Assembly (NCBI GenBank): GCA_944548615.1
Contig: OX155961.1
Coordinates: 13,871,804-13,935,803 of the forward strand
DNA: 64,000 nucleotides
Direction of reading: 5' to 3'
Origin: Micropterix aruncella
Taxonomy: Eukaryota > Arthropoda > Insecta > Lepidoptera > Micropterigidae
Made by a program: the position numbers and the translations under genes. The notes below the pieces were generated by a model. The model had not been told where the DNA came from and did no database searches. It saw only the letters and a list, made by a program, of their open reading frames with translations. Of this stretch, positions 1 through 10,600 are shown piece after piece. How positions within the stretch are numbered: position 1 is the stretch's first letter; every line of letters starts with the position of its first letter.

Positions 1-109
1 AAATGCGGTGGCGGAAGAAATGGCGCCATTGTTCAACGGCCGTTCCGTGCGTTGTGCGACTGTAAGGAGATTGTCTTCCAAGAAGAATGAGAATTACTTT
101 GCTGTAGAC
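1..109. other. Unassigned flank of the hAT insertion
   Basis: I see no gene. The sequence is moderately GC-rich at its left end. It ends in the 8-bp CTGTAGAC that is repeated at 1335-1342, so 1-109 and 1343 onward were contiguous before the hAT element landed. The joined flanks do not give an open frame that I recognise. Confidence 0.6.
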
Positions 110-1334
110 CAGGGGTCTCCAAACTTTCCAGCCTTAGGACCATACTGATTACTCTGGTAAGCTCCAAGGGCCAAAACCGTTTTTGAAATCTGTCTCCTAG
201 CAATGCAGTCAAAAGTCCAGAACCCCCCCCCCCCCCTCCCCTCCCCTTTCCATTGACTAATACATATATTTTATTTTACATTGTCTGTTTTCGGTAGTAC
301 TTACTTGTGTACGAAGACATTCTCCAAAATGAAGTACACAAAGAACGTTTACAGAGCTTAGTTACAGAGCTTTAGAGAAAGAATAAAGAAACACATTATA
401 AAAAGTTTTCAGATACACATACTAAAAATACGAGAAATAAATTAGACATTTTTATACCATGTATTAAACTAAACACAGCAAGGCAAGACACAAAATACTC
501 CGGGCCATATTACTTTAACAGGCTACCGGAAAGTTTAAAAACAATTCAATTGGAAAGTTTATTCAAAAAGTTACTTAAAGAATTCTTATTAGACAAAGCT
601 TGTTACTCGATCGATGAGTTTGTTAATTTTAAATAATTTTTCAAATTTTTTGGCCATTTTTTTGACAATTTCAAGTAGCATTTTTTCTGACTTTTTCTGA
701 TTTTAATTTCTTGATTATTTTTATCGATTATTTTAATTTGTGGTTTTAGTAAATAAATCTTAAAAATGATTTTAATGCCCTAAAAGCAATAATGAAGTAA
801 CTGTATGTACGAGGAGATAAATTTAAATATTGTAAAAACGGACTAATAGACTGTAATTTAAATGTACCTAAATATTAAGTTTCTACAATCTGTTAGGATT
901 TTTTTTGGAAATAAATTGAAATTGAAATTGAAATTGATGAGTGTCCTTAATCTTTTTTCATAATTAGTACAAGTAAAATGGTACACAACTACAAACTATT
1001 GTCAGTGAAAAATCACAATTACGTATATCTCATTAGTATTTTATCTTAAATGTTTATATGTTATTTTTTTATGATTGTAATGTGAGTGGTATTCATTTCA
1101 ATTATTTGTTAGTTATTATGCTTAAGTTAAATTTTCTGCGTGTTATACTTGTCATTGAGCTTTACCTAGGTTACATGCTAGCATGTTAATAAAACAGAGT
1201 TATTATCATACTGCGTCTTTTTATCCAACTTATCACAACAACTATAACAACAATAAGCCGTTAGCTCTCGCTGGCCGGATTGTTGACACTGGCGAGCCGG
1301 ATTTGGCCCGCGGGCCGTAGTTTGAAGACCCCTG
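110..1334. mobile_element. Non-autonomous hAT element with 8-bp target duplication
   Basis: The ends are inverted repeats: CAGGGGTCTCCAAACT at the left and the complement of CAGGGGTCTTCAAACT at the right. The element is flanked on both sides by a perfect 8-bp duplication, CTGTAGAC (102-109 and 1335-1342). Termini of the form CAGGGGT plus an 8-bp duplication are diagnostic of the hAT superfamily. The length is 1225 bp and no transposase frame is present, so movement would need a transposase supplied elsewhere. Part of the interior is a LINE 3' end (439-937), so this copy was itself a target. Confidence 0.88.
439..937 (+). mobile_element. LINE 3' end (CR1/jockey-like) nested in the hAT element
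   Basis: An open stretch at 439-636 (66 codons including the stop) reads like the C-terminus of a non-LTR retrotransposon ORF2, with the block GPYYFNRLPESLK followed by LFKKLLKEFLL. An AT-rich 3' UTR follows, then a (GAAATT)n tail at about 915-937. The copy is 5'-truncated; its left edge inside the hAT element is unclear and could lie as far left as about 345. A similar tail occurs at 2760-2817. Confidence 0.65.
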
Positions 1335-1342
1335 CTGTAGAC

Positions 1343-1750
1343 TATTAAGGTGAATACAGTCGATTTGATACGCGAAAGCGTCGAAAAATGATAAAGGACG
1401 AAAATGAAATAAGTCCTTCAGATGAGGGTATTAGATTGCATTTCTTCGTAAATTAATATTGGAAAATAGCTATAAAATAATATATAAAAATAATAAACCA
1501 AATCGGTTCAGCCGTTCAACCTAATATGCTGTCACCAACGAACAGCATTTCATTTTTATATATATAGATTACATAAATACACCAATTTTTAATTTGTAAT
1601 ACAGGTTTCAATATGTAATAATTACGCGCTTTAATGGCCAAACAGACGAATATATAGCATTCTAACCTCTTCGTATTATTTTTGTTATGTAATCAGCCTA
1701 TATAAAAAGGCCCTATATAAATAAGCGCCATATAAAAGGGCTTGAAAAAC
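1343..1750. other. Unassigned AT-rich stretch with a LINE/Helitron-like motif
   Basis: No gene is visible. Around 1499-1517 the motif AATCGGTTCAGCCGTTC followed by a run of TATATATAG resembles the 3' region of RTE-type LINEs or Helitrons, but no matching 5' end could be placed. From about 1605 the sequence resembles 26175-26280 (TAATAATTACGC block), which points to another dispersed repeat. Confidence 0.35.
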
Positions 1751-1751
1751 G

Positions 1752-1853
1752 TACTATGGTATCGAGCAACCTACTATGGTATCGAGCCCATATAATCAAT
1801 GCTGCTACTATACATAGTATATGCTATGTATATAATCAATGCTGCTACTATAC
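1752..1853 (+). repeat. Two nested tandem duplications
   Basis: TACTATGGTATCGAGC occurs at 1752-1767 and 1772-1787 (20-bp period). A 23-bp block beginning TATAATCAATGCTGCTACTA occurs at 1791-1813 and 1831-1853 (40-bp period). Between the latter two lies a short palindrome, ATACATAG...CTATGTAT. Related 'GGTATCGA' motifs occur near 8155 and 18530. Confidence 0.75.
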
Positions 1854-2018
1854 GTAGCATAAAAGAAATATTTTCATTTGCGTTTAATGTATGCGTTATG
1901 TAACCTGGGCTCAGACAGATGTATTATGTATATATAACTTAACAGCATACGACGGCATTGTCTAAATTGTCACATAATTTTCTCTTGTGCTCTTGAATTT
2001 GAATGTATATGTATATGT

Positions 2019-2045
2019 AAATAAATAAATAAATAAATAAATAAA
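2019..2045 (+). repeat. (AAAT)n microsatellite, probable LINE tail
   Basis: A run of AAAT units after an AT-rich stretch resembling LINE 3' UTRs elsewhere in the window (compare 61580-61600). No coding part of the LINE is recognisable upstream. Confidence 0.6.
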
Positions 2046-2759
2046 ACTATTATAATCTACAAATAAATAAAAGTTCACGTTACTTTAATTAAAATTTATT
2101 AATAACTTTATGTGTAATTTATTACTCAAAATCTATAAAGCTACTGGTTTAATAAAGCTAATCTAACAAAATAAATATTGGCTGCTACCTATCAGCGATT
2201 CCCATTATTTACCTACTCTGTATCCCGTTTCTTCCTTATTTCAAGTATTTTCTAATTAATTCGTGGTAGAGCAGACAGAGGGCGCTGCAACAAAAGCTAA
2301 TCGCAATCACGCGTGTTCCGCCTCTTACCGTGTATCAGTTATGACGTAATCTCATATTCGTATTTATTGTTTACTTTTTTATTTGTATCTCATATTCGTA
2401 TTTATAATTTACTTTATTTATTTGTTTAAATTGAATGGGACCAAATATTAATATTATTGTCATAATATTGTTAATTTAATTTGAATCGGTAAAAAAATGT
2501 AATTAAATTTATCATTCTGTTAATTTTAATTACTTCACATGCTTTTAATTATTATTATTTTACTTTTCCTTTATTTTGTGGTTTTTAAATTTTAATTTTT
2601 GAATTGCATATTTTTCTTGAATTTTATTTGGTACCCATAAGGGGATATTTTTTAACTGGCTGTATTTGATAATGTCTTAATTTGGTTTGAATTTTTCTGT
2701 GAGTTCTTTAACTTATAATTGCTCAAACGTTTTTTAATTTAGTTTTGATTATCTTGTAT
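2046..2759. other. Unassigned AT-rich DNA
   Basis: I see no gene or clear boundary. The right half is probably the 3' UTR of the LINE whose tail is at 2760-2817. Around 2340-2420 the block TCTCATATTCGTATTTAT is repeated. Confidence 0.4.
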
Positions 2760-2817
2760 ATCGGTTTCTACAATCTCTAAAGATTTTTTGAAATAAAGTG
2801 AACTAACTAACTAACTT
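2760..2817 (+). mobile_element. LINE 3' tail with (AACT)n
   Basis: The string TTTCTACAATCTCTAAAGAT, then GAAATAAAGTGAAC, matches the 3' end seen at 880-937 (TTTCTACAATCTGTTAGGAT, GAAATAAATTGAAA). It ends in an AACT repeat. It is likely a strongly 5'-truncated copy of the same LINE group. Confidence 0.5.
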
Positions 2818-3210
2818 TATCTATTTAGCCAGAGTCCCTTGGAATGGTTTAAGCAGATGTTAGATGTTAAAATCTGTTACATCTTTAGTTCAGGGCTTAA
2901 AAAAGAACTGCTATTAAAGCAGCGCCCTCGTCAAACTTTTATCTATTCTCCCTAGACTGTGAATAATACTGTGATTATGCTACATGCTATACCAACGCAT
3001 GGACGTCCAGAACCTCCATCCGATTCATATGCTATGAAATTGATAGTCGCTGGTCGATGTCTGCTCTAAATGTATCAATAATCTGTTATATGGTTTAGGT
3101 CCTATGTATTTGTCGATAACTGGTTTTAATTTTCGGTTATATATGTCTGGTTGCAAATAACAGCCATGCGAATGACATTAAGGACGTCCAGAAAAAGATT
3201 TAGCCTTTTT
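2818..3210. other. Unassigned stretch
   Basis: No gene, repeat boundary or RNA is recognisable here. Confidence 0.4.
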
Positions 3211-4094
3211 AGACGCCTGCCCAACCAAAAAGACAAATGTGTTCAGGGTTCATCTATGTATGTTTTTCGTTTCTTTATTCCGCCATAACTTCCGAACGCC
3301 TTAACTGATTTGGAAGTGTGCTGTATTATTATAATTGTTATTTCATCCAAAGTATCATAGGGTACGTGGATGACCCCTTGCTCTCATATAATATAAGTAA
3401 AAAGCAGCGTCTTCGATAGTGTTATACTTTTTGGGTTGCGTCAGAGGTAACGAAATAGAGAATTGGAGTGCGAAGGCGGACTTTGAGTGAATGCGTCCAC
3501 CGAATAGAAAGAGATAGGGGCATGTGTTACCCTCCTCTATCCTTGTCTAGTTGCGCATGCGCGTTTATCCATAGCATAGCAGACTTATGGCGTCGAAGCG
3601 TTGCCATAGTGATACATGTACGTAGCTCCGTGCATACTCGACTAGACAAGGATGGAGGAGGCACTATATGCTGCTGTCTGTTTCTATTCGTCAGACGCAT
3701 TCTCAGGCTAGTCACGGGGTCTAGTAGTTATATGACAATGGGTTGTGTTCATTTGCCACATTTGACAGTTATTTATTTTAATTTTTCTTCGCGGCCGCCA
3801 GGGATAAAACCTGTAGGCCATTAACGAATACAAGTTTTTGAAATATTAATTTAACCAAAAAAATTATACAAAATGTACCTTAACTGTTCAAATATCAAGT
3901 AAGTAGTTGTCTAAAAGGATATGTCAAAAAATAACATAAATATATCGTGTTTAGTGTCAAATGAAAGGTCTAATTAAGTAAATTTCGGAAGTATAAATCT
4001 ATATGTATGGATAAAAATATAAATTCCAAATATTTTATAAAAAACAAAAATAATTATAATTACAATACTTCATTTTCTGTAACGGCAGTCGTGT
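3211..4094 (+). mobile_element. Dispersed MITE-like repeat (family M), interrupted copy
   Basis: The left part contains TGTTCAGGGTTCATCTATGT and CCATAACTTCCGAACGCCTT. The right part contains GTGTTTAGTGTCAAATGAAA and ends AACGGCAGTCGTGT. The same order of blocks occurs at 33719-34229, 42480-42862, 58150-59166 and, reversed, at 59525-59855. The intact unit begins near ACACGACTGCCCAACA and ends GGCAGTCGTGT, so the termini are inverted. This copy has a degenerate left end (ACGCCTGCCC) and is split by a 509-bp insert at 3366-3874. Confidence 0.7.
3366..3874. mobile_element. 509-bp insert with a long internal hairpin
   Basis: Aligning this family M copy with the others shows that the host sequence GGGTACCTTAACTG is split here, with GTAC on both sides (3362-3365 and 3875-3878), suggesting a 4-bp target duplication. 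Inside, 3486-3561 and 3630-3704 form an imperfect inverted repeat of about 75 bp (shared blocks GAATAGAAA and ATCCTTGTCTAG) around a loop of about 68 nt. The ends of the insert do not show clear inverted termini. No protein is recognisable; a 118-codon open frame over the hairpin is probably fortuitous. Confidence 0.55.
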
Positions 4095-4169
4095 TTTTTC
4101 ATTATTTTTAATATATTTACTCGTGTCAATCTACAAAAGCCTCTCATCGACGTCTCATCTTGTAGTTTA

Positions 4170-4268
4170 CAGCTCTTGTTACACTAACACCCCCTACAAA
4201 GAAATTTTCGAGGGTTATAAACATGCCATCGTGAGTTTCATTCCCATGGCTAGCTTTCTAAGAGTTAA
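4170..4268 (+). repeat. ~100-bp dispersed repeat, second copy at 45945-46045
   Basis: The block from ACACTAACACCCC through CATGCCATCGTGAGTTTCAT to CTAGCTTTCTAAGAGT recurs in reverse complement at 45945-46045. Both copies are adjacent to family M or AT-rich DNA. Nothing in either copy suggests coding. Confidence 0.6.
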
Positions 4269-4338
4269 TTATTGTATCAAGTCAATGATGATCTGTACCG
4301 TCAATAATATATGGAAATAAACAAAATAGAAATAAATA

Positions 4339-5145
4339 TCTATACCTATATATATAAAAAAAAGTTGGGTTTGTTCGAACACTTATTATAACTCGAGAGC
4401 GGCTTGACCGATTTTCATGGTTTTCGATTTGTTATATTTGTCTCTGTCCCGAATAGCAGAATAACTGTTAAAAACGAAAATTGAAAAATTGTCGAAAAAT
4501 TAAAATGAAAGAAAAACATTTTCCCATACAAAATGTAAATCTGTGTTTTTCTCATGGTCAGTTGTACGGGGCATATTCACGTGTCGGCAAATCATCCGCT
4601 TTATTTGTTCTTGCGCCTGATAAAAAAACAAAAAATATCGTATATCGTATAGGTGCTTCGATGAAGAGGTTTCATGGTTTTTGATTTGTAGAATTTGTCT
4701 CCATCCCGAATAGCAGAATAACTATTAAAATTTAAAAAAAGAAAAACATTTTTCCATACAAAATGTAAATGTGTGTGTTTTTCTCATGGTCAGTTGTGCG
4801 TGGCATGTTCACGTGTCAGCAAATCATCCGCTTTATTTGTTCTTGCGCCTGTAAAAAAAAAAAGTCGTATCACAAGGTGCTTCAATGAAGAGAATTAAAC
4901 CGAGTTCCTATGCTGCACGATATGTAAATAGTTTAATTCAATCGTGTCTTGCTGACACGCGTTTGATATACTTATTTTGGTACTTTTATAATTCTTTTTG
5001 TTTTATTATCTCAATAAAGCAGTGAACTTAATATTTATTTTGTATTCATTGTATTACTTTCATAAAATCATAAATTAAGTTTAGCTAATCTGTTTCACGA
5101 CATTCATTGGATGTTAGGCGGTACGAAGTTCGCCGGGTCAGCTAG
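4339..5145 (+). mobile_element. Non-autonomous Helitron with internal tandem duplication
   Basis: The element starts TCTATACCTATATATATAA after an A and ends GTTCGCCGGGTCAGCTAG before a T. TC...CTAG ends inserted between A and T, with no target duplication, are the Helitron signature, and this end sequence is common in Lepidoptera. It encodes no Rep/helicase. The interior is a direct duplication of ~225-255 bp: copy one at 4413-4669, copy two at 4670-4890, both with TCCCGAATAGCAGAATAACT and AAATCATCCGCTTTATTTGT. Confidence 0.82.
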
Positions 5146-5482
5146 TTAAAAATAAATCCTACACATCTCACCGGAAACTCTGAACGTCAGTTCTGTTTCG
5201 CTTTGTTTTTAATTTGAATTCCTCCTTCAGGTTTCCATACATTTACTTACGCACATATAGAAATACTCTAATATAAATCCCCTTTTCATGTTTGTGTGCT
5301 AAATCTTCGAATTGAGGCTTCAGAAGGTAGAAAAACTGTACACTAAAAATCATAGAAAATATTAGTTAACTGTGCGGTCGAATAATATTATGTTAAAATA
5401 TTTTTTGCTGTCAACATCAATTTACTTTGTACTCAAACTGCAGTTGTTACATTTTATTGCTACTTGTTACTTGTTACATTTT
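5146..5482. other. Unassigned AT-rich DNA
   Basis: I see no gene or repeat boundary here. Confidence 0.4.
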
Positions 5483-5860
5483 ATAATAATAATAATAATA
5501 ATAAACTCTTTATTTGCACTTAAAAAGTATACAAAAAAGGCGAGCTTATTGCCACATGGCAATGTCTTACAGCTAACCTAAACATAGTGGTACATGCGCG
5601 CATAAAGATTATTACATAACATACAGACAAGTGGAAGAATTTAAGACTAATAGTGCCCGAGGAGAGGAAAATTGGGAGAGGAACAGGAGAGAAAGTGAAG
5701 AACTGGTTACTTCTTAGAAAGGTAGTAATCCTTAAGGTGAGTTTTGCTGGGAGATCGTTCCAGAGTCTTGCACCATGGACACAGAAAGAATAGGATATAG
5801 GACACAGAAAGATAGGTTTTATACATGCTTTCAGAAGCGATTTCAGTGCTGTTCGAGTCT
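5483..5860 (-). mobile_element. LINE 3' end with (ATT)n tail
   Basis: Read on the minus strand, a degraded C-terminus with the block HGARLWNDLPAKL, typical of non-LTR ORF2 ends, is followed by a UTR containing GGCAATAAGCTCGCC and AATAAAGAG, then an ATT repeat (5483-5504 on the plus strand). The same tail (AAACTCTTTATT...GGCGAGCTTATTGCC in plus orientation) recurs at 18153-18235. The copy is 5'-truncated and its upstream limit is uncertain. Confidence 0.6.
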
Positions 5861-6294
5861 ATTTGGTTGCTTTTCATTCAGTGATGTTTGTAAATATTCT
5901 ATCTTATTTGCAATCATTAAATTTTATATAAAAGCTTATCAAAGGCAGAGTGGTTCGACTTTCGTAGATTTTCGTCCTCCCCGGAATTTCATCCATCTTA
6001 CGCAATTCTATTAAAATTGGCCAATTATTGAAATCGTTTCAAATTCTTGCTTTTGACGGAATTAACTTTCACAGCATTCGACAGGTACAAATTTTCCTAA
6101 AGGTCATCAACGAGGAATGTTTGTTACTTCAATCAACAATAATGTTGAATTCGAAATGCTAGTACATTATCTGGATGGGACATGTATTTAATTCGTGGGA
6201 ATATAATATATGCTTTCATTAAAGTTTTTATCCGTCGATCAAATGCAATAACAAGACACTTAATATTAAGTTTAGTTGGAAGATTGTCCTATGA
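5861..6294. other. Unassigned stretch
   Basis: No recognisable gene. It may include more degraded LINE sequence from the neighbouring minus-strand remnants. Confidence 0.35.
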
Positions 6295-7490
6295 CAATAA
6301 TAATAATAATAATAATTTTATTCATTCAAAAACATAAATTTACAATTGTATTAGTTGCAGAATTTGCCTAACTAGGCCATAGCCCGTACCAAGGAAAACT
6401 CTATGTATGGCAAAGATTTATTCATGTACACATAATATTAAAATGAAAAATACAAAATATGACAAAATATAAAATAGATAAGCGAATTCAAATTCAACTT
6501 ATAATTATATTTAAAATATTGATATAGCATGGTCATGGAAATAAATATTAATATAAAATGTCGTAATATGAAGTTTGTATGTCAATAATAATAATTTACT
6601 TTAGCAGACCTGTACTTTAAAATATGACTTACTGCCTTTTCCACCTCATTTCTACCAAGTTGAAGTAGATGTTGTGTAATTTTAGATTTTAATTGGATTG
6701 ACTTAGTTTGTTGGCGTGTTTTTATACATTATTTTAGATGGTTATAAATGTTTGGCCCTAAAAAGACACAGTGTTTTTGGGCGAAGGATGTTCGGGTTTT
6801 CTGTACAATGTGTTTACAGGTTGTGGCGCTCCTCGTTGAAATTTTATGCTCAGTTTTAACGTAAATATCTTTACTTTTTAGGTAGTTAAAAAAGACTGTT
6901 TTTGCATATACCTGCCTGATGTCTAATATCTTCAGCTCTGCAAACAAGTCGTTTGAGGGGTACCTTCGGGGCTTCTTGGCAATAACCCAAAGAAACGCCT
7001 TCTGCACTGTCATAAGCAGATTTAGATCAATACGCCTAGACCCTCCCCAATTTAGAATACCGTATGAAATTAGACTATTGGCAAGGGCGTGGTAGACTTT
7101 TTTGAGAGATTTTAAGTCTAACACGTTCCGAAGTAACTTAAACACATATATAAGTCTCCTTACTTTAGTCGCTACATCGTTTACATGAGCATCCCATTTA
7201 AGGGTGTTATCAAATACGAGACCGAGATATTTAGCTCGAGTTTTATGTTGTATAATTGTGCAGTTACATTGCATATTAAACAATAAATGATTTTGGGGTT
7301 TTGGGGTACATGTATGAATTTTTATACCTGTGTGCCTGCTTGACAGTAATAGAAAAGGTAACACAGTTTGTTTTTTCGCTATTTAATGTCAATAGATTAT
7401 TCTGGAGCCAAATATGAATATTGTTTAAACCAAGTTCTGCGTTTTTGTAAACCGTCGACCAGGTCTTCCCTCGGAAAATTGCCTCGACAA
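6295..7490 (-). mobile_element. 5'-truncated LINE (CR1/jockey-like), minus strand
   Basis: The (AAT)n at 6295-6316 is the tail of a minus-strand non-LTR retrotransposon. Its 3' UTR runs to about 6728 and ORF2 remnants fill 6729-7490. The 5' limit falls within the reverse transcriptase, just after where the FADD box should be, so the catalytic region is lost. The copy cannot be active. Confidence 0.75.
6729..7490 (-). pseudogene. LINE ORF2 C-terminal remnant, frameshifted
   Basis: Two overlapping minus-strand frames make up the end of a reverse transcriptase and the thumb/C-terminal region. The upstream frame (7276-7503) holds GKTWSTVYKNAELGL and WLQNNLLTLNSEKT. The downstream frame (6729-7364) holds KYLGLVFDNTLKWDAHV, then NSLISYGILNWGG and LLMTVQKAFLW. 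These blocks are in the order usual for CR1/jockey ORF2 after the FADD motif. The switch of frame between them near 7300 marks an indel. It is a dead fragment; the family assignment is by motif only. Confidence 0.75.
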
Positions 7491-8588
7491 TAAACCCGCC
7501 CATTGTGAAATTTCATAATAAAGAGTATAAAGAAACAAAACATGCTTGTTTTAAGAAACAATTTCTATCCTATCCGTCTATTTTCTCTGTCAAATTATGT
7601 AGGATATTATAGTTATTTAACTTAATAATGTTTTCCCCGTTGGCAACCCTGTCTCGCAGCACCTCCGTACACGATAAAGTCTCGCCGTCCCTAAATGTTG
7701 CGTGAAGAAGAACAATAATGCCGCTGTCAAACATGTCATACTGAACTCTTTTTGCGATCGTATTAATGGCGTAGCATCGCCAAATATTAGAGAATTACGG
7801 AATTTCCGCGTTACAATCTGTATAATTCGCTAATTCGGCTATTTTATTATAAATAAATATTTTATTTTATTTTGACATTATTCGCTGACATTTTAATCTT
7901 CCACTTCTAATTTACAGTGCGCATTAAATTCTAATATATTATTTGCTTTTATATTCTTTTGTTAATTGATGATTAAAGAATGATTTAAATTTTTCAATGT
8001 AATGATAATAAATTTATTGACGAAAGGATATACCTATACCACTTTTGAATGTATGGTATTGAGCAAGCACATACAACATTTATTGTTTACCAAAGAACAG
8101 GTCCTGGCATAGTTAGGTGACGTTGCCACTGAACTATGCGATGTATTCATTTTTTGGTATCGACCCAAGTTTTTTTTTAAATCCTTCAGACTATTAACTT
8201 CATCGAATTAAATTTCATTTATAACGATTTTCATTAAGCGATTCGTTCAATGCACATGGGTTGGCTGGGCGAGAGCGTTGCCAGTTTGCATTCAATTCTA
8301 CGTTGCGTCTATAGAATTATGCGCCATTTTATTTGCTGCATGGCGCGGTGTTGCCAGGCTACATGCCCCCCCCCCCCCCACATCCCAGTGAATGGATAGT
8401 GTATTAAATGTACGGATTCACTCCAATGTGAATGCAATTTCATATCTGGTTACGATTTGGCAACCTCGCATCTCGCTCTACTCAAAGAGAACTCATCCAA
8501 TCAACTCTAGAGCCAAATGTGATTGAAGTACGAGTATAGCTATTACATTAGCGGTTGATTGTATACCACCAATATAAATCCTTGTTAA
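7491..8588. other. Unassigned DNA with a poly-C run
   Basis: No gene is visible. A run of 14 C lies at 8366-8379. At 8090-8160 the blocks GGTGACGTTGCCACTGAAC and TTTTTGGTATCGACCC resemble dispersed motifs near 61470 and 18520. Confidence 0.4.
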
Positions 8589-8604
8589 TTACTTAGTAAA
8601 TACA

Positions 8605-9613
8605 TACAGAGGTGAGTTGTCGCCTACAACGGGCGAACCCATCACCCCAGGAAGGTATAACCATATTGATCGTTCTTTAAACCGGGGATGAACGTACAGA
8701 CTTGGGACGAAGACAGTCCGACATATATCTAAGCCATTATGCCCGTAAGAGACCAACGCCTTACCGCGAGACACCGGTAAGTGCACTTAGCAGGCCATCT
8801 TCGCACCCTCAAGGCGAAAACCTAAGAAAAATATATAAAATGGGCGGATCCACGAAGAAATGGCGGGATCACTTTTATAAGGTTTGACCAATAAAAATCC
8901 GGCGTTGATGAAGCGTCAAGCATAAATCCCACGCGCGTGTGCGCCGGCGAGCGGGCGGACACTAAACATTCGATCACAGCGCTGTTACAGTAAAACTGTA
9001 TTTCGCAGTGGTGGTATAAGGATGTTAATGATAAAGCGTAGTTAGCGCAACTGTCAGAGCTCTGTTACGTTTTAATTATTTGTAATTAATTTAGGGCCTA
9101 AATAAAAAATGTGGCTAAGCGCGACCCTAGAGTATTAACCACCAATAATAAAATTTAAATAAAACACACTCACCGATTACACTGTAGGAGTAATCGCGCC
9201 TGAAAGTTTTCGAAATCAGATTAAAGCCTGCATGTCCAAGGCAATGATCAACAATCTTGAGTTTAAATTATAAATTGGTTCCTTATGAAGGGGTGCGCAT
9301 AGAAACGTAAAGCACTTTAAGTGCTTATATTTATCAAAAAAATAATGAAACTAAAGGTCATTTCAAGTGCCGGAGTACACAGTCGATATGCTGTCGCTGC
9401 ACGTTGCGCTTACTACCCAGGAGCACCCAAAAGACCCCTTATCAATGGAATTGCAATGGAATCACCATGCCATGGTAGGGGAAACAGGGTCCTTACCGGG
9501 CTAGACCATCTTCGAGGAGGCTAATGGATAGGGGCTGAACCGTGTAAGTTAAGCCGACCAGAAATAATAAGCATGTCTTACTAGCCGAACTGCACGAGAT
9601 CCGTTAGCTCCCA
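8605..9613 (+). mobile_element. Family R retroposon copy A (diverged, middle replaced)
   Basis: The left part (8605-8825) carries CAACGGGCGAACCCATCACC, then GCCCGTAAGAGACCAACGCC, the 5' signature of family R. The right part (about 9360-9613) carries a diverged form of the 3' region and ends CCGTTAGCTCCC. Between them (8830-9350) is sequence not found in other copies, so this copy is either interrupted or very degraded. No domain is recognised. Confidence 0.6.
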
Positions 9614-9714
9614 TACATAAATAGTAATCTTTATCCCATATTAAGTACATAATATAGAGAAACCTTTCAACAACGTTCATGGAAGTGGCACTATACGTTA
9701 GAAAGAATCTTAAG

Positions 9715-10048
9715 GATTCACGCGGTGTAAGTTGGCGCTCGTGGTCTGACAGCTAAATCTCTGTTTCACCTCTTTAAAGATCTTGGTCTTTCCAGAAAAA
9801 TAATCAACTCTTTCCTAGATTTTTTAAAATCTAAAACCGCGATTTCCGCATCTCAAATTCTATGGCTTCGAAGTGGGAGAGAATAGGTGGTAAGGTAAAC
9901 GCTCACATGTGGCAAGACAGCTGTCCTAAACCTACCACAGCCGGACGTTAGTCCGGAATCCACTGCTCAGCCTTCAGAAGTGTAAAAATATTATTATTAT
10001 GGGCCCGACTCCAGTCGGTGAATTCCATGGCAGCTCCGTTTGTATTTT
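9715..10048 (+). mobile_element. Non-LTR retrotransposon 3' end with VGARG motif, copy 1
   Basis: A short C-terminal frame reads VGARGLTAKSLFHLFKDLGL and continues to SQILWLRSGRE before a stop. A codon just upstream of VGARG is TAA where the sister copy at 40440-40905 has GAA. The 3' UTR contains GGGCCCGACTCCAGTCGGTG and ends CAGCTCCGTTTGTATTTTAA. V-E-V-G-A-R-G is a motif of the ORF2 C-terminus in several LINE clades with a restriction-like nuclease; the clade is not certain. Confidence 0.65.
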
Positions 10049-10600
10049 AATTATTTTATTTATTATCTTGACTACCCTACATAGCCCGCGAGCAACTGTG
10101 TTTTGTTCATCACACACTGGCAAAGCAGTCTGAGTGGCCGTTTAAAAATAACGACTTGAGCGACCATATTTAATATGCTGCTAACTAAAGCATATTTAAG
10201 AGAAGATTTAGAACCCTTTTCAGAAGAAAATGCTTCTATTACATTACATTACATTTTCGTCGTGTCCAATTGACGGCTAAAGACCGCTCTTGGACGTGTC
10301 AAAATAATTGGGTTATGTAGTAAGTTTCGTTACTACTCTTTACTGAACATACATAGTTAGTCAAGAATTAACTACTAGATTGTCCAACTATAAATATAAC
10401 TAATCAAAATAGAAGTCTAATATCTGAAGCAGTTAGTGATTCGAAAGGATACGTAGTAAAATTATTCATCGTAATATTCAAATTGTCAGTAAAATGTTAA
10501 ATAATCAAATTAAATCTACGTTATGCATTTTAAACTAAAAGTACAGATAGGTATAAGACCATATAAAATAAACAGACAACAAGGCTCTACTTTAAGTAAT

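Noticed and set aside
3468..3824. A 118-codon plus-strand frame
   Set aside because: It runs across the long hairpin of the 509-bp insert, matches no family, and its stretches mirror each other because of the inversion.
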